A stretch of DNA of 64,000 bases from Sphingomonas sp. NFR04 (GTDB taxonomy: Bacteria > Pseudomonadota > Alphaproteobacteria > Sphingomonadales > Sphingomonadaceae), in NCBI RefSeq assembly GCF_900114095.1, contig NZ_FORV01000007.1, positions 62,001 to 126,000 on the forward strand, given 5' to 3'. The notes under the pieces were generated by a model. That model was not told the origin of the DNA. It saw only the letters and a list, made by a program, of their open reading frames with translations, and made no database searches. Numbering within the stretch: position 1 is the stretch's first letter; every line of letters starts with the position of its first letter. Position numbers and translations under genes: made by a program. Positions 37,727-46,176 of the stretch are shown here, in pieces.

Positions 37727-39027
37727 CGCGCGGGTCGCTACGCACGCGGATGGTGCTGCTGTCGGCGCTGGTCACGCTGGTGGCATTGGGGCTCGCGGGG
37801 TGGACCATGGCGGGCGTGCTCGGCCGGGTGGTGACCGGCGGTGTCGACCAGCGGCTCGACGCGCAGCTGGCGGTGCTGGCGAGCGCGGTGCGCGACGACG
37901 GCAGCGTCGATCGCGCGCGATTGGCGGCACGGCAAGGTGCCCTTGCGGCGGGGCCGGGCTGGCGATGGCGGATCGAAGCGCCTCGCGAGACGGTGGGCGA
38001 TGCCGATTTCCCGGCGCTGCACCTGCCCTTGCCGGGCCCTGCCGAAATTGCCCCCGCAGCGCTGCCCACCCCCCTCGACGGCGAAGATGCCAAGGGCCGC
38101 GTTCATGCCCGGCGGCTGGTGCTGGCGAGCAGCGCCGGCCCGGTGACGCTCACCGCCGCCGCGCCCGGCCGGGTGATCGGCCGCCCCGTCCGCGACGCGC
38201 TGGTGCCACTCGCCAGCGTGATCGTGGCGCTGGCGGTGATCTTCGCGGCGGCCGCCTGGGTGCAGCTGCGCTTGGCATTGCGGCCGCTCGCGGCGCTGGT
38301 CGGGCAGATCGGCGCGATCCGCCGCGGCGAGCGCGCGGCCGTTGACGAGGATCAGCCTGCCGAGCTGCGGCCGCTTGCCACCGAGCTCAACGCCCTGGCG
38401 GCCGCCAATGCCGCGACCCTGGCGGCGGCGCGGCAGTCGGCGGCCAACCTCGCCCATGCACTGAAGACCCCCGTCGCGACGCTGGCGCTCACGGTGGCGC
38501 CGAACACGCCGGAGGCGGCGCAGGTGCGCCGCATCGAGGGCGTGATCCGGCATACGCTCGCGCGCGCCCGGGCTGTGGCCGTCAATCGGCGCGCCAGCAC
38601 GGAGATCGCCCCCGTCGCCGCCGACGTCGCGGGCGTGCTGCGCACGCTCTACCCCGCTATCACGCCGCGCCTGGAGATTGGCGCGGGCGTGCGCATCGCG
38701 ATGGACGCGCACGATCTCGCCGAGATCCTTGGCAATCTGCTCGACAATGCCGCGCGGCATGCGCGCAGCACCGTCGTCCTCACGGCGGCGGCGGCGGACG
38801 GCACCGTGCTGACGATCGACGATGACGGCCCCGGCATCGCTCCCGAACGACGCGAGCAGGTGCTGCAGCCTGGCGTACGGCTGGACGAAGGGCCGGCGGG
38901 CGACGGGTTCGGTCTCGCGATCGTCCGCGATCTGGTCACGCTCTATGGCGGCACGATGGCGCTGGAGCAGAGCCCGCTCGGCGGCCTGTGCGTCCGGCTC
39001 ACCTGCCCCGATGGCGCGACTGCTTGA
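37723..39027 (+). CDS. Sensor histidine kinase (QseC/PmrB/PhoQ-like)
   Basis: A 434-residue inner-membrane kinase with transmembrane helices at ~11-33 and ~158-180 flanking a ~125-residue periplasmic sensor region, then HAMP, the phosphoacceptor His245 in NLAHALKTPVATL, and an ATPase domain with the N-box ILGNLLDNAARHA and G-boxes DDDGPGIAP and GDGFGLAIV. LAHALKTP is the H-box form of PhoQ/QseC-type kinases. It partners with the overlapping upstream response regulator. The periplasmic part is Arg/Ala-rich without obvious acidic metal-binding clusters, so the signal is open. Confidence 0.94.
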   Translation: MTRGSLRTRMVLLSALVTLVALGLAGWTMAGVLGRVVTGGVDQRLDAQLAVLASAVRDDGSVDRARLAARQGALAAGPGWRWRIEAPRETVGDADFPALHLPLPGPAEIAPAALPTPLDGEDAKGRVHARRLVLASSAGPVTLTAAAPGRVIGRPVRDALVPLASVIVALAVIFAAAAWVQLRLALRPLAALVGQIGAIRRGERAAVDEDQPAELRPLATELNALAAANAATLAAARQSAANLAHALKTPVATLALTVAPNTPEAAQVRRIEGVIRHTLARARAVAVNRRASTEIAPVAADVAGVLRTLYPAITPRLEIGAGVRIAMDAHDLAEILGNLLDNAARHARSTVVLTAAAADGTVLTIDDDGPGIAPERREQVLQPGVRLDEGPAGDGFGLAIVRDLVTLYGGTMALEQSPLGGLCVRLTCPDGATA

Positions 39028-39031
39028 GCGA

Positions 39032-40069
39032 TCAGTCCTTCGGCGGCACTGCCGTCGAGCTGCGCTTGACGATTTCGTGCTCGAGAACACGATCGCGGCG
39101 CGTGCGGGTCTTGGCCGAGGCGCCGCGCGCTTCGTCCGCCACCAGCGCCAGCGCCTCGGCGGCAAGGCGGCGGACCGGCTGGTGGATGGTCGTGAGCGGC
39201 GGCCACAGCGTCACCGCCGCCGTCGTGTCGTCGAAGCCCACCACGGTGAGCTGGCGCGGCACGTCGAGCTGGCGGCGGTGCGCGACCGAGACGATCGCCG
39301 CCGCCATGTCGTCGTTGCTGGCAAACACCGCGGTGGGCGGTGCGGGCCCGTCGAGCAGCGCCTCCCCCGCGGCGAGGCCCGAGGCATAGCTGAAATCGCC
39401 CTGCACCAGCTGCACGCCCGCATCGGGGAAATCGCGCATCGCATCCTCCACCCCGGCACGCCGCTCGGCGCTCGCCGCCTGGTCGGGATTGCCGACGACG
39501 AAGCCGAGCCGGCGATGGCCGAGATCGAGCAGGTGGCGCGTCATCTCATGCGCGGCACGGCGGTCGTCGATCCGCACGCAGGTGGCGCCGGGCACATGAT
39601 AGGCGCCGATCGCGGCGATCGGCACGCCCGCCCCCTTCAGCGCCCGCAACACCACCGGCGCCTCGCCGAGCGGCGGCGCGAGCAGGATGCCCGAGAGCCC
39701 CGAGGCCGCAAAGCGCGCCAGCTCCGCCTCCGCGGGCGGGCGCCCGCCCTCGCCCTTGAGCAGCACCAGCCGCGCGCCCCAGGTCGAGGCTTCCTCGAAC
39801 ACGCCGGTGAGCAGCTCGCTCATGAAGGCGGCGCTGGGGTTGGAATAGACCACGCCGATGCGCAGCTCGGCCGAGGTGACCAGGCTGCGCGCGGCGACAT
39901 TGGGGACATAGCTGAGCTCGGCGATCGCCCGCTCCACCGCCTCGCGCGTCGCGGCGCTCACCCCGCTGCGGCCGTTGATCACCCGCGACACGGTCATGGC
40001 GGAAACGCCCGCCTTCGCCGCCACGTCGATGATCGTCGCCCCCTGCACCGGCCTGCCCGCCTTCGCCAC
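39032..40069 (-). CDS. LacI family transcriptional regulator
   Basis: A 345-residue repressor with N-terminal HTH (ATIIDVAAKAGVSAMTVSRV, residues 11-30) and hinge helix (YVPNVAARSLVTS), then a periplasmic-binding-protein-like sugar-sensing domain (RIGVVYSNPSAAFMSELL; ASNDDMAAAIVSVA; TVVGFDDTTAA). The start is GTG 40069 with GGGAG upstream. It is divergent from the mutarotase gene, so it probably controls the sugar-catabolic genes at 40200-42462. A 20-bp palindromic element (40079-40098) overlaps its own ribosome binding site region. It converges on the histidine kinase with only 4 bp between stops. Confidence 0.94.
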   Translation of the reverse strand: MAKAGRPVQGATIIDVAAKAGVSAMTVSRVINGRSGVSAATREAVERAIAELSYVPNVAARSLVTSAELRIGVVYSNPSAAFMSELLTGVFEEASTWGARLVLLKGEGGRPPAEAELARFAASGLSGILLAPPLGEAPVVLRALKGAGVPIAAIGAYHVPGATCVRIDDRRAAHEMTRHLLDLGHRRLGFVVGNPDQAASAERRAGVEDAMRDFPDAGVQLVQGDFSYASGLAAGEALLDGPAPPTAVFASNDDMAAAIVSVAHRRQLDVPRQLTVVGFDDTTAAVTLWPPLTTIHQPVRRLAAEALALVADEARGASAKTRTRRDRVLEHEIVKRSSTAVPPKD

Positions 40070-40078
40070 TTTGCTCTC

Positions 40079-40098
40079 CCTGCCCCGAATTCGGCAGG
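40079..40098. promoter_or_regulatory. Candidate LacI-family operator
   Basis: CCTGCCCCGAATTCGGCAGG contains the perfect palindrome CCGAATTCGG (40085-40094) and 6-bp outer arms CCTGCC/GGCAGG. It lies 10 bp upstream of the lacI-type gene start in the divergent intergenic region, a usual operator place. Confidence 0.5.
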
Positions 40099-40199
40099 AC
40101 GTACGCGATGCGGGCGGATCGGAAAAGACGCGATGCGGTGCCGGCTTGTGCCATCGCAGACCGCGGCTATGCAGACCACCATCAAGGAGAGAGTTTCCG

Positions 40200-40544
40200 A
40201 TGCGCCACGTCCTGCTGCTCGACCTGAACGACGATCCCGAGGCGATCGCCGCCTATCGCCACTGGCACCGCCCCGGCGGGCCGCCCGCCGCGGTCACCCA
40301 GTCGATCCGCGATGCCGGCATCGACGCGATGGAAATCTGGCAGGCGGGCGACCGGCTGGTGATGGTGATGGAGACCGGCCCGAGCTTCGATCCGGAGGCC
40401 AAGCGCGCCCGCGACGCCGCCGATCCCGACGTGCAGGCCTGGGAGACGCTGATGGACGGCTTCCAGCGCCGGCTCGCCTTTGCCGAGCCGGGCGTGAAAT
40501 GGGTGCCGACCGAGCAGATCTTCACGCTCGCCGATCAACCCTGA
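40200..40544 (+). CDS. L-rhamnose/L-fucose mutarotase family protein
   Basis: A 114-residue dimeric alpha-beta barrel of the RhaM/DUF718 type, interconverting anomers of a 6-deoxyhexose. Typical positions include the catalytic-type His in AAYRHWHRP, IDAMEIWQAGDRLVMVME and the C-terminal WVPTEQIFTL. The start ATG 40200 has AAGGAGAGAG upstream; the longer frame to 39975 runs over the LacI gene. It is divergent from the LacI regulator and converges on a zinc dehydrogenase. With a lactonase-type amidohydrolase nearby this points to non-phosphorylating L-fucose or L-rhamnose catabolism, but the group here is incomplete. Confidence 0.88.
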   Translation: MRHVLLLDLNDDPEAIAAYRHWHRPGGPPAAVTQSIRDAGIDAMEIWQAGDRLVMVMETGPSFDPEAKRARDAADPDVQAWETLMDGFQRRLAFAEPGVKWVPTEQIFTLADQP

Positions 40545-40563
40545 CCGACGAGCGCTGCGTCCG

Positions 40564-41571
40564 TCAGAAGGCGACGATCGCCTTCAGCACATGATCGGCC
40601 TCCTCGATCAGCGCGGGCAGGCGCTGGGGGAGGTCGTCGGCATCGACGCTGTGGGTGTGGAGCCTGTCGGTAGGCACGTCGCCCGAGCGGATTGCCGCGA
40701 TCACGCGCTGGAAATCGCTGGCGAGCGCGTTGCGGCTGGCGATCAGCACCGCCTCGCGCTTGTGGAATTCGGGATCGGCGAAGCTGAGGTCGCCGGGCGC
40801 CACGCCGACCAGCAGCAGCGCGCCGCCATGGCCGACGAAATCGAGGCTGCGGCGCATCGCCGGCAGCGAGCCGGTCGCGTCGATCACCACGTCGAACATG
40901 TCGCCTTGCGTCCGCGCCGCCAGCGCTTCGCCGAGCGCGTCGTCGACGACCAGCCCGTCGAAGCCGAGCTGCTCGCGCGCGAAGGCGAGCCGCTGGGCGC
41001 GCTGGTCGACCAGGGTCACCTGGAAGCCGTCGAGCCGCGCGAACAGCGCGCTGGCGATGCCGATCGGCCCGGCGCCGACCACCAGCATCCGCCCCTCGCC
41101 GTCCTTGGGTGCGCGCGACACGGCATGCGCGCCGATCGCGAGAAACTCGATCATCGCCGCCTGGTCGACGCTCAGCCCCTCGGCATCGATCACCGCGCTG
41201 GCGGGGACCGCCAGAAGATCCGCCATGCCGCCGTCGCTGTGGACGCCGAGCACGCGAATGTTGACGCAGGCATTGGGCTTGCCCTTGCGGCAGGCGACGC
41301 AGTGCCCGCAGGCGATGTACGGGTTGATCGCCACCGTCTGCCCGAGCGTGAGCGTCGTGCCCTCGCCCATCGCCACCACCTCGCCGCCCAGTTCATGCCC
41401 CATCACGCGCGGGTATTGCAGGAACGGGTGGCGGCCCGCGAAGATGTGATAATCGGTGCCGCAAAGGCCGACGCGGTGGATGCGGATCAGCACCTCGCCG
41501 GGGCCGGGCTCGGGCGCCTCCCGCTGGATCTGGGTCAGTTCGAACGGCGCGTTGCAGAGGATGGTACGCAT
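40564..41571 (-). CDS. Zinc-binding alcohol dehydrogenase family protein
   Basis: A 335-residue medium-chain dehydrogenase. Catalytic zinc ligands are in VGLCGTDYHIFAGRHP and VMGHELGGEV; the structural-zinc cysteines are CGHCVACRKGKPNAC; the NAD site is MLVVGAGPIGIASALFA. It resembles L-galactonate/L-fuconate or L-threonine-type polyol dehydrogenases. The start is ATG 41571 with GGAGA eight bases upstream. It is followed on the same strand (upstream) by the amidohydrolase gene, 60 bp away, with which it likely forms an operon. The likely role is oxidation of a deoxy-sugar acid; substrate inferred from neighbours only. Confidence 0.9.
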   Translation of the reverse strand: MRTILCNAPFELTQIQREAPEPGPGEVLIRIHRVGLCGTDYHIFAGRHPFLQYPRVMGHELGGEVVAMGEGTTLTLGQTVAINPYIACGHCVACRKGKPNACVNIRVLGVHSDGGMADLLAVPASAVIDAEGLSVDQAAMIEFLAIGAHAVSRAPKDGEGRMLVVGAGPIGIASALFARLDGFQVTLVDQRAQRLAFAREQLGFDGLVVDDALGEALAARTQGDMFDVVIDATGSLPAMRRSLDFVGHGGALLLVGVAPGDLSFADPEFHKREAVLIASRNALASDFQRVIAAIRSGDVPTDRLHTHSVDADDLPQRLPALIEEADHVLKAIVAF

Positions 41572-41631
41572 GGCATGGGTCTCCTGCCGAAGCCCTGCCA
41601 TGACCGTTCGCATATATGCAAGCCGGTTTTC

Positions 41632-42462
41632 TTATTCACTCGATTTCAGTGCATAGGCACGGGCCGCGTTGCCGCCGAACACCGCCGATTCCATCTCCGG
41701 ACAGTGCCGCGCGACGTAGCGCGCGATAAGGTCGTGCGTGTCGGCATAACGGCCGGCGAGTTGGCACACCGGCCAGTCCGATCCCCAGAGGATGCGGTCG
41801 GCGCCGAAGCAGGCGAAGACGTGGTCGAGATAGCGTTCGAAGTCGTCCGGCTGCCAGTCGCGCGCGGCCTCGGTGATCAGGCCGGAGACCTTGCAGAACA
41901 GGTTTGGGTAGCGGGCGGCAGCAGCGATCTGCTCGGCCCAGGGCTGCCAGACGCCCGCGGCGATGTTCGGCTTGGCGGCATGATCGAGGATCAGCCGGCC
42001 TTCGCCGACCCGGTCGAAAAAGCGGGGAAGCGTGCCGAGCTGCGCGGCATTGACCAGCACGTCGTAGCTGAGCCCGGACGCGAGCACCGCGCGCACGCCG
42101 GCGACGAAGGCGTCGCCCAGCAGGAAATCGGCATCGAGTTCGTCCTGCACAACGTGCCGGTAGCCGACGATAGGCCCCGCCGGTCGCGTGGCGATCCGCT
42201 CGGCGATGTCGGGCGCGCGCAGGTCGATCCAGCCGACCACGCCCGCGATCCGCGGCTGATGCGCGACGCAGTCGAGGAGGAAGTCCGTCTCGGCCTCGCT
42301 CTGCCGCGCCTGTACCGCGACCGCACGATCGATGCCCGAAGCGGCCATCTCCTCGGCCAGATCGTCGGTGCCGAAGTCCCGCGCGATGGCGCTGCCGGAT
42401 TCGATCCAGCCGAACGCTTCGGTAGTGTAGTGCCAGAGGTGGTGGTGGGCATCGATCCGCAT
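41632..42462 (-). CDS. Amidohydrolase family protein, L-fuconolactonase-like
   Basis: A 276-residue TIM-barrel amidohydrolase (amidohydrolase_2, COG3618 type). MRIDAHHHLWHY gives the HxH metal motif and start; later ligands are in ILDHAAKPNIA and LWGSDWPVCQLA. COG3618 members hydrolyse sugar lactones such as L-fucono-1,5-lactone or L-rhamnono-1,4-lactone. The start is ATG 42462; the 27-residue in-frame extension to 42543 is basic and unconserved. Together with the mutarotase, zinc dehydrogenase and LacI regulator it makes a small deoxyhexose-oxidation group; the sugar dehydrogenase and sugar-acid dehydratase are not in the window. Confidence 0.88.
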   Translation of the reverse strand: MRIDAHHHLWHYTTEAFGWIESGSAIARDFGTDDLAEEMAASGIDRAVAVQARQSEAETDFLLDCVAHQPRIAGVVGWIDLRAPDIAERIATRPAGPIVGYRHVVQDELDADFLLGDAFVAGVRAVLASGLSYDVLVNAAQLGTLPRFFDRVGEGRLILDHAAKPNIAAGVWQPWAEQIAAAARYPNLFCKVSGLITEAARDWQPDDFERYLDHVFACFGADRILWGSDWPVCQLAGRYADTHDLIARYVARHCPEMESAVFGGNAARAYALKSSE

Positions 42463-42611
42463 GGCCCGTGCATAGCCGAACCCGTCGCGCTTCGGGAAGC
42501 GCCGCGACCGCACGAGCAAGGCTTTGTTTTGAAAGCCTTGCAACCCTTGCTCGTGCCTCCGGTTGATCGAGCGACACGGCGCCGTCCGCGCTGGCTGCTC
42601 GGAGACCCTGC

Positions 42612-43598
42612 TTGGCGACGACCCTATCCCCCCGCACCGCCGTGATCACCGGCGCCTCCAGCGGCATCGGCCGCGCCACCGCCCAGCTGTTCGCCGAACG
42701 CGGCTGGCGGCTGGTGCTCGCCGCGCGCGACGCCGACGCGCTGGACGCCCTTGCCGGCGATCTGCGCGGACGGGGGGCGGCGGTGCAGGTGGTGCCCACC
42801 GACATCGGCGACAACGCCGCCGTCGTGGCGCTGGCGGAAGCGGCGCAGACGTTCGGCGGCACGATCGACCTGTGGTTCGCCAATGTCGGCATCGGCGCGG
42901 TCGGTCGGTTCGAGGACGTGCCGATCGAGGCGCATGAACAGATATTGCGATCGAACCTGCTCGGCCACCTCTACGAAGCGCATGCGGTGCTGCCGATCTT
43001 CCAGCGTCAGGGCCGGGGCGTGTTCGTCAACATGATCTCGATGGTCGGCTTCGCCGCCGCGCCGCTGGCCGCCGCCTATTCGGCGAGCAAGTTCGGGCTA
43101 AAGGGCCTGTCCGAAGCGCTGCGTGCCGAACAGGCGGTGCACCCGCACATCCATATCTGCGACGTCTATCCGGCGCTGGTCGACACCCCCGCGCTCGACC
43201 ATGCGGGCAACTATACCGGCAAGGCGATCCATCCGCCGACGCCGCTGCTCGATCCGCGCCGCGTAGCCGAAGCGGTGGTGCGCCTCGCCGATCATCCCCG
43301 GGCTACCACGCTGGTGGGCGCGCAGAACTGGGCGGCGCGGATCGGCCATGCGCTGGCGCCGACGCTCAGCCTGAAAATCATCGACCGCTGGTTCGAAGGC
43401 TATTTCGCCCAGGCGCAGCCGGCGGCCATCACGTCGGGCAACCTGTTTGCCCCGCCCGAGGACAGCCCGCGTGTCGCTGGCGGCTTCCGCAAGCCGCTGA
43501 CCCGACGGCTGCCGCTGCTGCTGGCAGGCGGGACGTTGCTGGCGGTGGGGGGCGCCGCACTGCTCCGGCAGCGCGCATCGCGAACGGAACCAAGCTAG
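42612..43598 (+). CDS. SDR family oxidoreductase with C-terminal membrane segment
   Basis: A 328-residue short-chain dehydrogenase. The cofactor motif is TGASSGIGRATAQLF and the active-site segment AAYSASKFGLKGLSEALRAE; the usual NNAG is FANVGIG. A ~75-residue C-terminal extension ends with a hydrophobic segment (LPLLLAGGTLLAVGGAALL) and a basic tail, suggesting membrane attachment. The start is the rare TTG at 42612 with GGAG seven bases upstream; no better ATG keeps the Rossmann fold intact. It is divergent from the lactonase gene by about 150 bp. Substrate unknown. Confidence 0.88.
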   Translation: MATTLSPRTAVITGASSGIGRATAQLFAERGWRLVLAARDADALDALAGDLRGRGAAVQVVPTDIGDNAAVVALAEAAQTFGGTIDLWFANVGIGAVGRFEDVPIEAHEQILRSNLLGHLYEAHAVLPIFQRQGRGVFVNMISMVGFAAAPLAAAYSASKFGLKGLSEALRAEQAVHPHIHICDVYPALVDTPALDHAGNYTGKAIHPPTPLLDPRRVAEAVVRLADHPRATTLVGAQNWAARIGHALAPTLSLKIIDRWFEGYFAQAQPAAITSGNLFAPPEDSPRVAGGFRKPLTRRLPLLLAGGTLLAVGGAALLRQRASRTEPS

Positions 43599-43610
43599 GC
43601 TATGTTCGTC
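43586..43610 (+). promoter_or_regulatory. Possible EcfG-type promoter of the small acidic protein gene
   Basis: GGAAC (43586-43590) and CGTC (43607-43610) are 16 bp apart; the consensus second element is CGTT, so one mismatch. It lies 27 bp before the start codon at 43637 and overlaps the end of the preceding SDR gene. Confidence 0.35.
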
Positions 43611-43636
43611 GCCTCGACGTTGAGAGAGGAATGCAG

Positions 43637-43855
43637 ATGACCACCAATCCGACGCGCGACCGTACCGAGACCGAACGCCACGCTCATGAAGTTGACGCGC
43701 AGGGCGCCCCGCCGCGCGACGGGCGCCTGGATGCGCTGGCCGGGGACGATCCGGACGGGATTCCGATGACGGGGGAGGAAGATCCTTGTGTGGAGGTGGA
43801 GCAGCTCGCCGACGACGCGGGTACCGACGCTGAGGCCGAAGCGCACCCGTCGTAA
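43637..43855 (+). CDS. Small acidic protein of unknown function
   Basis: A 72-residue very acidic, disordered-looking protein (MTTNPTRDRTETERHAHEVD, ending EVEQLADDAGTDAEAEAHPS). ATG 43637 is preferred over ATG 43631 because GAGAGGA is then six bases away. It has no membrane or signal segment and one Cys. Similar short acidic proteins are common in sphingomonad stress regulons, and a weak EcfG-like motif lies upstream, but no family is recognised. It is followed by a repeat doublet. Confidence 0.6.
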   Translation: MTTNPTRDRTETERHAHEVDAQGAPPRDGRLDALAGDDPDGIPMTGEEDPCVEVEQLADDAGTDAEAEAHPS

Positions 43856-43865
43856 CGCGCCTGAA

Positions 43866-43972
43866 GCCCCTCCTCCTTGGAGGAGGGGTTTGGGGGTGGA
43901 GGGATTCCAGAACGCCCGTTGGTCTCTGCGAGACACAGCCCCACCCCAACCCCTCCCCTAAAGGGGAGGGGC
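43866..43972. repeat. Inverted doublet of a GCCCCTCC...GGAGGGG palindrome
   Basis: Copy one (43866-43903) starts GCCCCTCCTCCTTGGAGGAG and goes on to GGGTTTGGGGGTGG; copy two (43937-43972) is the same element reversed, CCCCACCCCAACCCCTCCCC then TAAAGGGGAGGGGC. About 33 bp separate them. Each copy folds as a hairpin and the pair could form a cruciform. It lies between the convergent acidic-protein and DUF445 genes. Confidence 0.85.
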
Positions 43973-43982
43973 TTAAGATCGG

Positions 43983-45242
43983 CTACAGCACCACATCCAC
44001 CGCGTGGATCGCCACGCCGACCAGCCCGCCGACCACGGTGCCGTTGATCCGGATATATTGCAGGTCGCGCCCGACCGCATTCTCCAGCCGCGAGGTGACC
44101 GTCTGCGCATCCCAGCCGCGGATCGTGTCCGAGACCAGCCGGACAATGCCGTCGCCATAGTCCGATGCCGCGCCCACCGCCGAGCGGCGCACGAAGCGGT
44201 TGATGGTTCGTGCCAGCTTCCGGTCCGTCTGCAGCGTGCCACCGAACTGGCGCAGCGCCTCGCCCATCCGGCCGCCCAGCGCGCGTTCGGGATCGCGCGC
44301 CAGCCGCAGCATCGCGCCGCGGCTCTGCTCCCAAAGCCCTTCCACCCAGCGCTGGAAGCCTTCATTCTCCAGCATCTCGAGCTTGAAGCTCTCCACCTTG
44401 GCCTGCAGCTCGGGATCGTGCTGCAGCCGGCCGGCGAGGCTCTCCAGCCCCTCCTCCACCTTGGCGCGGACGGGATGCTCCGGATCCTCGGCCATCTCGT
44501 CGATCAGCTTCTTCAGCCCCTCGATGATCTTGGTCGCCAGCGTCTCGTCGAGCCCGGTCCAGCGCATCACCGATCCGGCGCGGGCATGGACCATCTCGCG
44601 GATCAGATGCTCGTTCGCCTCCAGGATGCGCGCGCCGCCGCGGATCATCGAATCGAGCAGCGGCAAATGCCGCCCATTGGCGATCGCCGCCGCCAGCGCC
44701 TGGCCGAACAAGGGCGCGACGTCGATCGCGCGCAGCCGCGAGGCGATCGCGCCCTTCACCATGCCGCCCAGCCGCTCCTGGTCGAGCGATTCGAGGATGT
44801 TCGCCGCCAGCCGCGAAGCACCCGCGCCGATCCGCCCGGTGCCGTGCGACGGCGATGCCAGCCAGCGCCCCGCCGCGCCGGCCACGTCGAGCCGCTGCAT
44901 CCGCCGCGCCACCACGCGGGGGATGAGGAAATTGGCGCGGAGGAACTGGCCCAGCGTGTCGGCAATGCGATCCTTGTTGCGCGGGATGATCGCGGTGTGC
45001 GGGATCGGCAAATGGAGCGGATGGCGGAACAGCGCGGTCACCGCGAACCAGTCGGCCAGCCCGCCCACCATCGCCGCCTCGGCAAAGGCGCGGACGAAGG
45101 GCAAGGCCGGGTGGAGGCCCTGGAAATGGCGCGCCGCAAGGAACAGCGCCGCCATCGCCAGCAACAGGCCGGTGGCGACCATCCGCATCCGGCGCAGGCC
45201 GGCGGGCGGAGGGTCGCTGCGGAGGCGGGGGGCAAGGCTCAT
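43983..45242 (-). CDS. DUF445 family membrane protein
   Basis: A 419-residue protein with an N-terminal transmembrane helix (~20-38, MVATGLLLAMAALFLA), the family signature AAMVGGLADWFAVTALFRHP and IPHTAIIPRNKDRIADTLG, a long helical middle, and a C-terminal hydrophobic segment (INGTVVGGLVGVAIHAVDVV). DUF445/YjiN-like proteins are inner-membrane proteins of unknown function. The length and both conserved ends are intact. It is separated from the upstream YdfG-like SDR by 37 bp on the same strand. Confidence 0.93.
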   Translation of the reverse strand: MSLAPRLRSDPPPAGLRRMRMVATGLLLAMAALFLAARHFQGLHPALPFVRAFAEAAMVGGLADWFAVTALFRHPLHLPIPHTAIIPRNKDRIADTLGQFLRANFLIPRVVARRMQRLDVAGAAGRWLASPSHGTGRIGAGASRLAANILESLDQERLGGMVKGAIASRLRAIDVAPLFGQALAAAIANGRHLPLLDSMIRGGARILEANEHLIREMVHARAGSVMRWTGLDETLATKIIEGLKKLIDEMAEDPEHPVRAKVEEGLESLAGRLQHDPELQAKVESFKLEMLENEGFQRWVEGLWEQSRGAMLRLARDPERALGGRMGEALRQFGGTLQTDRKLARTINRFVRRSAVGAASDYGDGIVRLVSDTIRGWDAQTVTSRLENAVGRDLQYIRINGTVVGGLVGVAIHAVDVVL

Positions 45243-45279
45243 GGCTGGTGCAACGCTGCGAGGGCCGCGTGCGCTCCGC

Positions 45280-46014
45280 TCAGCCTTCGCGCTGCACCGC
45301 GAACGGGCCGTTGGCCTGGTTCACCGGCATCAGCTCCAGCGTGTTGACCGCGAAGTGCGGCGGCAGCGTCGCTACCCACAGCATCGTCTCGGCAATGTCC
45401 TCGGCCGTCATCGGGTTCACGCCGGCATAGACCTTGTCCGAGGCCTCCTGGCTGCCGGTGCGGACCAGCGTGAACTCGGTCTCGACCATGCCCGGCTCGA
45501 TCGAGGTGACGCGCACGCCGGTGCCGATCAGGTCGGCGCGCAGGTTGAGCGTGAACTGGCGGACGAACGCCTTGGTCGCGCCGTACACATTGCCGCCCGG
45601 ATAGGGATAGGTCGCCGCCACCGACGACAGGTTGATGATCCCGCCCTTCCGCGCGACGAGGCCCGGCAGCAGCTTGTGGGTGATCGAAACCAGGGCGGTG
45701 ATGTTGGTGTCGATCATCGTCCGCCAGTTATCGAGCGACGCCTGCTGCGCGGGCTCGAGGCCGAGTGCGAGGCCGGCATTGTTGATCAGCAGGTCGATGT
45801 CCGAAAAGGGCGCGGGCAGGCCGTCCAGCGCCGCTTCGCGCGCGGCATCGTCGCGGATGTCGAAGGCGAGGGTGTGGACGCGCTCGCCGGCGAGCTTCTC
45901 CAGCCGATCGGCGCGGCGACCGGTCGCCACGACATGCCAGCCGGCATCGGCAAAGGCGCGGACCGAAGCTTCGCCGATTCCGGCGGTGGCGCCGGTGATG
46001 AGTACGGTAGGCAT
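45280..46014 (-). CDS. SDR family oxidoreductase, YdfG-like (3-hydroxy acid dehydrogenase type)
   Basis: A 244-residue NADP-dependent short-chain dehydrogenase. It has VLITGATAGIGEASVRAF, LLINNAGLALG, and the Tyr/Lys pair in YPYPGGNVYGATKAFVRQF, with the C-terminal VETEFTLVRTGS segment typical of YdfG (serine/3-hydroxyisobutyrate/malonic-semialdehyde reductase). The start ATG 46014 has AGGAG upstream. It is divergent from the EcfG-driven small gene pair at 46177. Confidence 0.93.
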   Translation of the reverse strand: MPTVLITGATAGIGEASVRAFADAGWHVVATGRRADRLEKLAGERVHTLAFDIRDDAAREAALDGLPAPFSDIDLLINNAGLALGLEPAQQASLDNWRTMIDTNITALVSITHKLLPGLVARKGGIINLSSVAATYPYPGGNVYGATKAFVRQFTLNLRADLIGTGVRVTSIEPGMVETEFTLVRTGSQEASDKVYAGVNPMTAEDIAETMLWVATLPPHFAVNTLELMPVNQANGPFAVQREG

Positions 46015-46121
46015 GGCAACTCCTGAGCGTAACGGGTTTCCCCTCCTATACGCACGCCGAGGCGGTTTGGATCAGCTTTTTGCGCGGGGCACAGCGACCG
46101 CGGCGGAACGGCCAGCCGCTC

Positions 46122-46147
46122 GGAACCGCGCCCATGCTCGTGCCGTT
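46122..46147 (+). promoter_or_regulatory. EcfG (general stress response) promoter, full consensus
   Basis: GGAAC (46122-46126), 17 bp, CGTT (46144-46147) is an exact match to the alphaproteobacterial EcfG consensus GGAAC-N16/17-CGTT. It lies in the intergenic region 30 bp upstream of the start at 46177, which also argues against the earlier ATG at 46162. Confidence 0.8.
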
Positions 46148-46176
46148 TCGATCCCCAAGCGATGGAGTATTTTGGA

